A program made the translations under genes and the position numbers. This document shows positions 45,901 to 52,745 of a DNA stretch of 64,000 nucleotides, piece after piece. This stretch comes from an uncultured Bacilli bacterium (GTDB lineage: Bacteria; Bacillota_I; Bacilli_A; RF39; UBA660), in the NCBI GenBank assembly GCA_934176955.1, contig CAKPOS010000002.1:93456-157455 (forward strand), in the 5' to 3' direction. Within the stretch, counting starts at the first letter, position 1, and each line of letters starts with the position of its first letter. The notes below the pieces were generated by a model. The model searched no databases and was not told the origin of the DNA. It worked only from the letters and a program-made list of their open reading frames with translations.

Positions 45901-47064
45901 TTATTTTTCGAATGCAGTGAATGATAACATTAATCCACCTGTAGTATTTGTTTGGTCATCATCTGTGTAACCATATTCACCGAAAGTAAATGCTACTAAG
46001 AATGGAACATCTCCTGCTTCTTTCTTTAATTGTTCATATACTTCGTTCATTCTATCTCCGATTCCTAAACGACGTCCTCCACAGTGAATTAATAAGTAAC
46101 CAGCAGCATTTGGACATTTTTTCTTTAATTCTTTTAAAGTTTTTCCTGTTGAATTGATTAATTCATCAACAGTTGCTTCCATTCTGATTACTGTTGTTCC
46201 TACTGCTAAATTTGCACCAATGTTCATTGATTTATCATCATTTCCGTTCATTGGGTGACGAATTGCAGTTAAATTTCCTAATCTATCTTTTACTCCTAAT
46301 GGACTTGTAATTGTTGTTACTAAAAGATTTCCACCAGTTACTGCTTCATCATCTAGTCCTCTCCAATTTTTATATTTGTCTAGAGCTGGTTCTCCATCGA
46401 TTTCTGCTAATACTCTTGTATCATTTAGTTTTGTGATGATACCCATATCTTTTGTTTCATTATATGCTCCTGTATATACAGTGGCAATGTCATTAGCAGT
46501 ATAGAAGAATGCGGCTACAACTCCATCATTGAAAATTGTATCATTATAGAAAATTGACCATTTTCCTTCTACTGTGTTATCGGCAGCACTACCTCCAAAA
46601 CATGGTACACGACCAATAATATCTTGAATACCTTTAATATATTCTTCTTCCTCAGCAGGTGAAGCACTCATAAAGAAATAATCTGGTGCATAATCAAGTC
46701 CTGCTTTTTCTAAAGCTTTTTTCGCTACTTCACGTCCTGTTTCTCTAGCACTTTTTCCTTTAGCCATTCCATAGCATGCTACTGTTAAATCATCTCCACC
46801 TAAAGTTAACATACCAGCAGTACCGTCTTCATCAATCATATATCCATCTGGTGTAATAATACCTGCTGATGAAGTACAACCAATTACATCTACATCTTTT
46901 GCTACAGATTTAATTCCTTCCATTAATTTTTTTTGATCATATCCTACAGAATTGAATAATAAACCAATTTTAGCACTTATTCCTTCGGTTGCTTTTGTAG
47001 CAGTTTCTTTTCCTGCTTCGTAAGCATCTTTATTTTTACTATAACCAACTTTTGAGTTTAACAT
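45901..47064 (-). CDS. FIST-domain sensory protein (FIST-N plus FIST-C)
   Basis: 387 aa, predicted soluble. FIST-N: AKIGLLFNSVGYDQKKLMEGI and DVIGCTSSAGIITPDGY. The centre has VPCFGGSAADNT and GVVAAFFY. FIST-C includes YLLIHCGGRRLGIGDRMNEVYEQL and FLVAFTFGEYGY. FIST modules are predicted sensors, often of amino acids, normally coupled to kinases or methyl-accepting domains; here the domain stands alone. Its start has AAAGGAGG and its own strong promoter, so it may be well expressed. The output partner is unknown. Confidence 0.88.
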   Translation of the reverse strand: MLNSKVGYSKNKDAYEAGKETATKATEGISAKIGLLFNSVGYDQKKLMEGIKSVAKDVDVIGCTSSAGIITPDGYMIDEDGTAGMLTLGGDDLTVACYGMAKGKSARETGREVAKKALEKAGLDYAPDYFFMSASPAEEEEYIKGIQDIIGRVPCFGGSAADNTVEGKWSIFYNDTIFNDGVVAAFFYTANDIATVYTGAYNETKDMGIITKLNDTRVLAEIDGEPALDKYKNWRGLDDEAVTGGNLLVTTITSPLGVKDRLGNLTAIRHPMNGNDDKSMNIGANLAVGTTVIRMEATVDELINSTGKTLKELKKKCPNAAGYLLIHCGGRRLGIGDRMNEVYEQLKKEAGDVPFLVAFTFGEYGYTDDDQTNTTGGLMLSFTAFEK

Positions 47065-47099
47065 AAATATTCCTCCTTTTTAGATTATTATGTCTTCTT

Positions 47100-47115
47100 A
47101 ATACCCTCCGGTATT
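47100..47115 (-). promoter_or_regulatory. Small 5'-leader hairpin of the FIST gene
   Basis: AATACC (47100-47105) and GGTATT (47110-47115) form a 6-bp stem; on the mRNA its loop is GGAG. The real ribosome site lies about 25 nt downstream. Confidence 0.4.
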
Positions 47116-47123
47116 ATAGTTAA

Positions 47124-47153
47124 ATTATAGCATAATAAAATTTCATTTGTAAA
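47124..47153 (-). promoter_or_regulatory. Promoter of the FIST gene
   Basis: Minus strand -35 TTTACA (47148-47153), 18-nt spacer, extended -10 TGCTATAAT (hexamer 47124-47129). Confidence 0.75.
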
Positions 47154-47278
47154 TAAAATTTTATCAGTTTACAAAAATATCAAATTAGATAGTAAAAAGA
47201 TACCTAAAGCTATGCTCAACGCCTAAGATATCTCTTCATAATTTTCATCATAGATAGTTTATGGCAAAATCAGTATTG

Positions 47279-47785
47279 TTATTTCAAATTAAGGGTTAAT
47301 ACTTTTCTTTTTTCTTTTGGATATTCAATAAATTTAACATTGCATTTTTCTAACATCATTTTAGATGCTTTTGTTCCTTCTGTATGTTGATATTTATCTG
47401 ATAAGTAAATAATTTCTTTAATGCCATTCTGAATAATTAATTTTGTACATTCATTGCAAGGAAATAAAGTTACATATAATTTTGCTCCTTCTAAATCTTT
47501 TTTATTGCCTCTAAAATTAGAAATTGCATTTAATTCCGCGTGACAAACAAATGGATATTTTGTATTTAAAAATTCTCCTTCTCTATCCCATGGAAAATAT
47601 TTGTCTTCAAATCCATTTGGGGCTCCATTATAACCAATTGATAAAATTCGATTATCACTACTTACTATACATGCTCCTACTTGAGTTGATGGATCTTTAC
47701 TTCTTTCTGCTGATAGTCTGGCTATTCCCATGAAATATTCATCCCAATCTAGGTAATCTAATCTCTGTTTATTCATTTCTTTCAT
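47279..47785 (-). CDS. dCMP deaminase (deoxycytidylate deaminase / ComEB type)
   Basis: 168 aa. Zinc and catalytic motifs are intact: CHAELNAI (His82, catalytic Glu84) and PCNECTKLI (Cys110, Cys113). GYNGAPNGFEDKYFPWDREGEF is typical of the dCMP deaminase subgroup. It makes dUMP for thymidylate synthesis from dCMP. In Bacillus the family member ComEB lies in a competence operon, which is absent here. The start follows AAAGGAAGT. Confidence 0.94.
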   Translation of the reverse strand: MKEMNKQRLDYLDWDEYFMGIARLSAERSKDPSTQVGACIVSSDNRILSIGYNGAPNGFEDKYFPWDREGEFLNTKYPFVCHAELNAISNFRGNKKDLEGAKLYVTLFPCNECTKLIIQNGIKEIIYLSDKYQHTEGTKASKMMLEKCNVKFIEYPKEKRKVLTLNLK

Positions 47786-47859
47786 TTTTTACTTCCTTTC
47801 TAAGTTTAAGTTTATCATAAAAAATGAATCGCCAGCATACTATTTACTGGTGATTAATA

Positions 47860-48132
47860 ATGTTTACTTTAAGAGATGCTGTATATGTTGCTAATGAATT
47901 GGGTATTACCTTTGACCATTTTTCTATTCAAGATTTGATTACTGGGTTAAATATAGAATTAGAACATGGATATCAAAATCCAATTACGAATATTACCAAT
48001 AATGATTTATTATTTACTGCTAAAATTGTACTTGCTCATTTAATGGAATTTCCTAATTATTATAATGATGAGTATGGGCTTCCTGCTATGGAAAGAGAAT
48101 TGAAGAAACATCTGATGGAAGAATATTCTTGA
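47860..48132 (+). CDS. DUF5661-like small protein
   Basis: 90 aa. The arrangement IELEHGYQNPITNITNNDLLFTAKIVLAHLMEFPNYYNDEYGLPAMERELK matches the DUF5661 pattern ('EHG......tnvt.....t.kIalAHL.E.pdYY...). The function of the family is unknown; the conserved His and Glu could bind metal. ACTGGTGATT serves as the ribosome site. It is a lone plus-strand gene convergent with dagK, with only 8 bp between stops. Confidence 0.75.
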   Translation: MFTLRDAVYVANELGITFDHFSIQDLITGLNIELEHGYQNPITNITNNDLLFTAKIVLAHLMEFPNYYNDEYGLPAMERELKKHLMEEYS

Positions 48133-48140
48133 TAGATAAA

Positions 48141-49067
48141 TTAATTTTTATTTTGAAATAATTTTGAAATATTCTTTCTAGGTACTAATATTTTCACTTC
48201 TTTTTGAATTTGTATATGATAGGTATCATTTTTGCTTTTTTCTAATTTTTCTCCATCAACGCACCAAGTTTTATTTTCTGCATTATTAATGGTTAATTTT
48301 ATTTCATTCGTTTTATAAAAATAAATTCCTGGTACTTTACTTGGATCATAAAGAGTTAGAAAATAAAGGCTTCTTAGGATATCTTTCTTTTTACTAATGG
48401 TACAAAGAACAATTTCAAATTTGCCATCATCTAGTAAGGCATCTTTATAAATATTTTTTACTCCTGCTATGTGATTGGCATTAGAGATAATGATAAAAGA
48501 AAATAGGCCTCGATATTTTTCTCCATTTACTTCATAGCTGACATCATATAACTTAGTTTTTTGAAAAAAAGTTTGGAATGCTCCTTTTAAATAAGCTAAA
48601 TGTCCTATTTTCTTTTTTAATGGTCTTGGAGTATCATAGGCAATGTTGGTATATTTTCCAAATCCTGCTACATAAATAAAGGGATGTTTATTGATTAATC
48701 CAATATCAAAGTCTTTAATTTTTCCATTTAATGATAATTTTACATTAGATAGAATATCTTTTGTATATCCTAACATTGCTCCAATATCATTAGTTGTTCC
48801 TACTGGAATGTGTGTTAATAATAAAGGATTTTTTCTTTTTAAATTTCCGGTCATTACTTCATTGAATGTGCCATCTCCACCAAAAGACATTACTAAATCA
48901 ATATTAGGTAATTTTTCGACAATTTTAATTGCATGACCTTTATATTTTGTCTTTTGAAAAACTACTTCATCATACTTAGTTTTTACTATTTTTTCTATTT
49001 CTGGTAAGTATTTTTCTGCTTCTTTTCTACCAGAATTAGGATTATAGATAATTATACATTTTTTCAT
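48141..49067 (-). CDS. dagK: Diacylglycerol kinase / YegS-BmrU family lipid kinase
   Basis: 308 aa. DAGK catalytic motifs: YNPNSGRKEAEKYLPEI, the ATP-binding MSFGGDGTFNEVMTG, and THIPVGTTNDIGAMLG. The C-terminal beta domain includes DDGKFEIVLC and the ending KTWCVDGEKL. It phosphorylates diacylglycerol to phosphatidic acid, recycling lipid from envelope polymer synthesis. It could be a related lipid kinase, but the GGDGT motif and length fit DagK. The start follows AAAGGGGTATTCA. Confidence 0.9.
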   Translation of the reverse strand: MKKCIIIYNPNSGRKEAEKYLPEIEKIVKTKYDEVVFQKTKYKGHAIKIVEKLPNIDLVMSFGGDGTFNEVMTGNLKRKNPLLLTHIPVGTTNDIGAMLGYTKDILSNVKLSLNGKIKDFDIGLINKHPFIYVAGFGKYTNIAYDTPRPLKKKIGHLAYLKGAFQTFFQKTKLYDVSYEVNGEKYRGLFSFIIISNANHIAGVKNIYKDALLDDGKFEIVLCTISKKKDILRSLYFLTLYDPSKVPGIYFYKTNEIKLTINNAENKTWCVDGEKLEKSKNDTYHIQIQKEVKILVPRKNISKLFQNKN

Positions 49068-49130
49068 TGAATACCCCTTTCTTTTTTTATTGTAACATAT
49101 TTTTTAGCAAAATATCTTTAAACATAGAAA

Positions 49131-49158
49131 AATCACATCTAAAAATCGAGATGTGATT
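49131..49158 (-). terminator. Terminator of the rpsF-ssb-rpsR operon
   Basis: Stem AATCACATCT (49131-49140) with AGATGTGATT (49149-49158), then TTTTT on the minus strand. Confidence 0.9.
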
Positions 49159-49191
49159 GATTGTTTCTAAATATAGAAAATTTTTTATTTA

Positions 49192-49410
49192 TTATTTACA
49201 AAATGGAATAAATCCCATGAATCTTGCTAATTTTACTTGTTTTGCTACTTCTCTTTGGTGTTTAGCACATGTACCAGTAACTCTTCTAGGTAAGATTTTT
49301 CCATTTTCACTAATATATTTACTAATGATTGGAACATCTTTATAATTTACTGATTTTCCAGCACACATATGACATATTTTTTTTCTTCTTTTACTACGAA
49401 ATTCTGCCAT
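49192..49410 (-). CDS. rpsR: 30S ribosomal protein S18
   Basis: 72 aa. SKRRKKICHMCAGK and VTGTCAKHQREVAKQVKLARFMGFIPF are typical of bS18. The N-terminal CHMC plus TCAKH indicates the zinc-binding (C+) form; this could suggest a second, C-minus paralogue elsewhere in the genome. It is the last gene of the rpsF-ssb-rpsR operon, 16 nt after ssb, with AAAAAGGAGG as ribosome site. S18 pairs with S6 on the small subunit platform. Confidence 0.97.
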   Translation of the reverse strand: MAEFRSKRRKKICHMCAGKSVNYKDVPIISKYISENGKILPRRVTGTCAKHQREVAKQVKLARFMGFIPFCK

Positions 49411-49426
49411 TTATTTTTCCTCCTTT

Positions 49427-49945
49427 TTAGAAAGGTAAATCGTTATCACTAATTTCTATTTCTTCGCCAAATGAAGCAAAAGGATCTTTCTCTTCTTCAA
49501 CATTCATTGTTGGTTTAGATTGTTGTACTTCATTTGTTGACTCACTATTACCAGCAAAATCATATGGTGTTCTTTCTACTGGTGGTTCTGGCATAGAATT
49601 AAAATTGTTTCCTCCAGATACAGCATTTCTTGACTCTAAGAATTGAACATTAGTTGCTACAACTTCTGTAACATAAACTTTTCTACCTTCGTTATTATCA
49701 TAATTTCTTGTTTGAATTCTTCCTTCAACGGCAATTAATCTTCCTTTAGCCATATATTTTCCAACATTTTCAGCAGTTTTATCCCATACAACAACATTAA
49801 TAAAATCTGCTTCTCTTTGTCCAGATGCTTGATTGGTAAAAGGTCTATCAATTGCTACGGTAAATTGACATACAGCACGATTAGAACTTGTATATCTTAA
49901 TTCTGGATCTCTGGTTAATCTTCCGATTAATATTGCTTTGTTCAT
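49427..49945 (-). CDS. ssb: Single-stranded DNA-binding protein, main copy
   Basis: 172 aa from ATG 49945, 7-8 nt after GGAGG; a TTG one codon upstream is less likely. OB-fold: MNKAILIGRLTRDPELRYTSSNRAVCQFTVAIDR, FINVVVWDKTAENVGKYMAKGRLIAVEGRIQTR. A long low-complexity linker ends in the acidic tip EISDNDLPF, which binds recombination and repair partners. It is the replication SSB, encoded between rpsF and rpsR. The 31772 copy lacks the tip. Confidence 0.97.
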   Translation of the reverse strand: MNKAILIGRLTRDPELRYTSSNRAVCQFTVAIDRPFTNQASGQREADFINVVVWDKTAENVGKYMAKGRLIAVEGRIQTRNYDNNEGRKVYVTEVVATNVQFLESRNAVSGGNNFNSMPEPPVERTPYDFAGNSESTNEVQQSKPTMNVEEEKDPFASFGEEIEISDNDLPF

Positions 49946-49957
49946 CAAAAATCCTCC

Positions 49958-50248
49958 TTAATCCTCAATTTTTAATACTAAGTGTCTAACAACATTTTCA
50001 TCAATTCTCGCAACACGATCAAATTCTTTTGTTGCTTCATTTGTAGATGTTTCAATGTTATATAGATAGTAATAACCAGATTTCATTTTTTTAATTTCAT
50101 AGGCAAATTCTTTTTGACCTAGTTCTTTTGATAATGTAATTGTAGCTTTATTGTTTGTTAATGTTTTTTCTAAAGCAGAAACTGTTGCTTTTCTTGCTTC
50201 TTCATCTACATCTGGTCTTACGATAAACATAATTTCATATTTATTCAT
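49958..50248 (-). CDS. rpsF: 30S ribosomal protein S6
   Basis: 96 aa from ATG 50248, directly after AAGGAGGTGG. The longer upstream frame would read through the leader. MNKYEIMFIVRPDVDEEARKATV and GYYYLYNIETSTNEATKEFDRVARIDENVVRHLVLK are typical of bS6. It pairs with S18 on the ribosome, and the S6:S18 complex is known to bind the rpsF leader in many bacteria; a matching leader hairpin lies at 50268-50305. Confidence 0.97.
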   Translation of the reverse strand: MNKYEIMFIVRPDVDEEARKATVSALEKTLTNNKATITLSKELGQKEFAYEIKKMKSGYYYLYNIETSTNEATKEFDRVARIDENVVRHLVLKIED

Positions 50249-50267
50249 CTTTTCCACCTCCTTATGG

Positions 50268-50305
50268 TCTGTTCGGCTTAATTTAAAATTAAGCAAGGAA
50301 CTTTC
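50268..50305 (-). promoter_or_regulatory. Probable S6:S18 ribosomal-protein leader
   Basis: In the rpsF leader an 8-bp hairpin (GCTTAATT with AATTAAGC, 50276-50294) is flanked by GTTC...CTT on the 5' side and CCGAAC on the 3' side, with GTTC pairing GAAC. This is the arrangement expected for the S6:S18-binding autoregulatory motif. Assigned by eye, without a covariance model. Confidence 0.6.
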
Positions 50306-50316
50306 GTTCGACTGAT

Positions 50317-50346
50317 ATTATATCATAAATTAATTAGATAAGTAAA
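50317..50346 (-). promoter_or_regulatory. Promoter of the rpsF operon
   Basis: Minus strand -35 TTTACT (50341-50346), 18-nt spacer, extended -10 TGATATAAT (hexamer 50317-50322). Confidence 0.65.
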
Positions 50347-50366
50347 TGATATTTTTATATTTTATT

Positions 50367-50408
50367 AAAATACTGATATGGATTTTATTTCTTGGTATTA
50401 AGTATTTT
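50367..50408 (-). terminator. Terminator overlapping the lipoprotein stop codon
   Basis: AAAATACT (50367-50374) pairs with AGTATTTT (50401-50408); the inner part is imperfect. The stop (50408-50410) overlaps it. Confidence 0.6.
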
Positions 50409-50902
50409 TAATGTATTTTATTTTTTTCTAATGATTCTGAATAAATATCATAACTTTTTGTTTTATAATCTATTTCTAATGTTTTAAAATCTCCAGGAGC
50501 ATCAATTGTGAATTCTCCCTCTATTCCTAAATATTCTGAATAAAATTTATACTCTCCTGGAGATAGTGTTGATGTAGGGATATTTTCATCACTAATTACT
50601 ACTCCATATCCTACTCCTTTATCATCATAGAAAATTAATTCATCTGCTTTTCTATTTAAATCTGAATTTATTTTATCTATATATTCTATATTATCAAATT
50701 TAATATCTAAGGCACCTTTTGTTTTTAATTTTTCTTCTAATGGTATTTTATAAGAAGCTATATCATTTTCTTCTGATTGTTCCATCTCTTCTTCATAACT
50801 GTATGTATTCCCACACCCAGTTAAACTTGCTCCAATTAAAACTCCTACCATTAATTTGAAAGTTTTATTTTTATATTTTTTAATATCATATATTTTTAAC
50901 AT
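50408..50902 (-). CDS. Lipoprotein, third gene of the WXG100-like cassette
   Basis: 164 aa from ATG 50902, which has GGTGATA 5 nt upstream. The frame is open further up inside the neighbouring gene, but without a ribosome site. A basic N-terminus and hydrophobic stretch (LMVGVLIGASLTGC) contain lipobox SLTGC, with Cys30 as lipid attachment. The mature part is acidic, then beta-rich (ELIFYDDKGVGYGVVISDE, LSPGEYKFYSEYLGIEGEF). It starts 17 nt after the propeller gene. It may be a partner or protective lipoprotein of that protein. No domain recognised. Confidence 0.75.
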   Translation of the reverse strand: MLKIYDIKKYKNKTFKLMVGVLIGASLTGCGNTYSYEEEMEQSEENDIASYKIPLEEKLKTKGALDIKFDNIEYIDKINSDLNRKADELIFYDDKGVGYGVVISDENIPTSTLSPGEYKFYSEYLGIEGEFTIDAPGDFKTLEIDYKTKSYDIYSESLEKNKIH

Positions 50903-50918
50903 TTTATCACCATCATTC

Positions 50919-52304
50919 TTATTTTTTAAATAATTTATTAACAAATCCTTCAACAAGTCCTTTGGCAGTATAATGAACTCCGCCACCAAATCGTGCCATT
51001 TTTGTTGGGAGAGATGGATTATATTTTCCTGATGAACATTTTTCAACTAATTCATTCATGGTAATTCTAGATGTGTTTTTTGTTCCAGTTTCATAACACA
51101 TTGTTAGTTCATTCCCTTTTACTGTGATTCCTTCTAGTCCTTTTTGAAGACCTGAGTATTTTCCAACTTCTTGAATAGAATTTCCATTTTTTTCATAAAG
51201 TGTTATTTGGGAACTTGTAAATCCAATAGACTGTGTTGTAACAAGATAATCTTTATTATTGTAATTTACTTCGGCGATTCCTTGAGTTCTTGGCTCAATT
51301 TCATATTTATTTGTTATATGAGATTGAAATGTTTTTGCACCTGATGTATTTTGTGCTACTTTTGTTTCATACTCTACAACTTCTCCTTTATGTATTCCAT
51401 CAAAAGTTGCAACATATAATTTTCCATCTTTTTGATACAAAGTTGCTGATTTTCCAACTTTTGTTTGAATTGAACTTTTATTATTTGCTTCTTTTTTATT
51501 AATTGTAATATTATTATTTATTGTGGTAGAACTTGCTTCCATATCTGCATTTAAATCTACTACCTTTGATTTAGTTAAATTTTTCTTAATTTTATTATAA
51601 TCATAAATATTTACTGTACCTTTTGAACCTGCAACATAAAGAATATTATTTTTTTCATCATAACTTATTCCACCAACATGTGCTCGATTATTTAATATTA
51701 TTTCTCCTGTTAATTTTTTTGTTACTTTATCATAAATATAAATTTTTGAATTTTCTCCTTTTTTATAAGCAGATACAAGGTAATTATTTCCTACTGTTGT
51801 TATACTTTGTGGAGTGAATCCTTCTTTTTTTATCTCAGGATATTCTAGTGTTTTATCGACAAGCATTTTAAAAAAAATAACTGTTGAAGTTTCAAAATTG
51901 TTATTGCTTGATAAAATTTTTTCTATTTCTTCTCTTAATCCATCAATTTCACATGCAGTAGAAATCATATTATTTATTGATTGAGCAAAATATTCATTTG
52001 CTGTTGTTAAATTAGAAATCATAGTTTCTAACTCACTTATGTCACTTTCAAGACTTTCATATCCTGTTATTTGCCATTTTGAATATTCTATTTTTTGAGG
52101 AGTCGTTTCTGTTTTTTCAATAATATGAGTTGAACCAGCAACTTTAGCTCCATTATATTCTGATAATTTATTTATGTTATTTTGCAAATTACTTGAAATT
52201 CTTGAAAGGTTTGATAGTTTTGTCGATATTTTCTGGGATACTTTCAATATATTATCACTACAGTTAATAATAGCAGAAGCAGATACTTTTTTTGTTACAC
52301 CCAT
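50919..52304 (-). CDS. Helical N-terminus plus beta-propeller protein, possible type VII secretion substrate
   Basis: 461 aa with no signal peptide. Residues 1-~165 are predicted long helices (NCSDNILKVSQKISTKLSNLSR, LESDISELETMISNLTTANEYFAQSI), similar in shape to LXG/WXG substrate domains. Residues ~170-440 have repeated short strands such as YLVSAYKKGENSKIYIYDKVTKKL, GGISYDEKNNILYVAGSKGTVNIYDY and LYVATFDGIHKGEVVEYE, the look of a beta-propeller (YncE/SMP-30-like). The C-terminus is basic. It lies between a WXG100-sized gene and a lipoprotein, all in one direction with small gaps. The type VII link is inference; no secretion machinery is in the window. Confidence 0.65.
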   Translation of the reverse strand: MGVTKKVSASAIINCSDNILKVSQKISTKLSNLSRISSNLQNNINKLSEYNGAKVAGSTHIIEKTETTPQKIEYSKWQITGYESLESDISELETMISNLTTANEYFAQSINNMISTACEIDGLREEIEKILSSNNNFETSTVIFFKMLVDKTLEYPEIKKEGFTPQSITTVGNNYLVSAYKKGENSKIYIYDKVTKKLTGEIILNNRAHVGGISYDEKNNILYVAGSKGTVNIYDYNKIKKNLTKSKVVDLNADMEASSTTINNNITINKKEANNKSSIQTKVGKSATLYQKDGKLYVATFDGIHKGEVVEYETKVAQNTSGAKTFQSHITNKYEIEPRTQGIAEVNYNNKDYLVTTQSIGFTSSQITLYEKNGNSIQEVGKYSGLQKGLEGITVKGNELTMCYETGTKNTSRITMNELVEKCSSGKYNPSLPTKMARFGGGVHYTAKGLVEGFVNKLFKK

Positions 52305-52330
52305 ATATATTTCACCCCCTTTTATTTAAT

Positions 52331-52606
52331 CTATTCCATTATATTTATTGTTGTATAATTTATTTTATCATCTAAAACTGCAACTTTTTTTGATGATAAA
52401 TCTCCAACTTCTTCCAAAGTATTTTTGATTTGATTTATACTTTTTATTCCACCATCAGTTGTCCAATTAATTTTTAATATTTCTGTTTGATCTATAATTT
52501 CAGATATAGATTTTTGAATACTATCCATTGTTTCATTAATTTCATCTTGAAGAATGGTTATATTATCAATTGTAGCTTTTACTTCCTCTTCACTTATTTC
52601 TTGCAT
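52331..52606 (-). CDS. WXG100-sized helical-hairpin protein
   Basis: 91 aa, all helix, no signal peptide. A central Trp48 in INWTTDGG occupies the turn between two helices as in ESAT-6/WXG100 proteins, though the motif reads W-x3-G-G (a loose WxG). The N-terminal helix is acidic (ISEEEVKATIDNITILQDEI); the C-terminus ends INYTTINIME, without a clear YxxxD/E export signal. It is the first gene of a three-gene unit with 26-nt and 17-nt gaps. AAAGGAGTTAAGATT precedes the ATG. It is a likely helper or co-substrate. Confidence 0.65.
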   Translation of the reverse strand: MQEISEEEVKATIDNITILQDEINETMDSIQKSISEIIDQTEILKINWTTDGGIKSINQIKNTLEEVGDLSSKKVAVLDDKINYTTINIME

Positions 52607-52719
52607 AATCTTAACTCCTTTATATTTAATTTTTATTGATAAATTTATTTTATCATAAATTGATATTTGATTTATCTAATACTTTTATTTTTTTCTCAAA
52701 ATACATTCATTTGACAAAA

Positions 52720-52743
52720 AAATTACCTAATATTAGGTAATTT
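52720..52743 (-). terminator. Palindromic terminator of pepF
   Basis: Near-perfect palindrome of AATTACCTAA and TTAGGTAATT (52721-52730, 52733-52742), then a U run on the minus strand. It ends 3 nt before the pepF stop. Confidence 0.85.
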
Positions 52744-52745
52744 GA

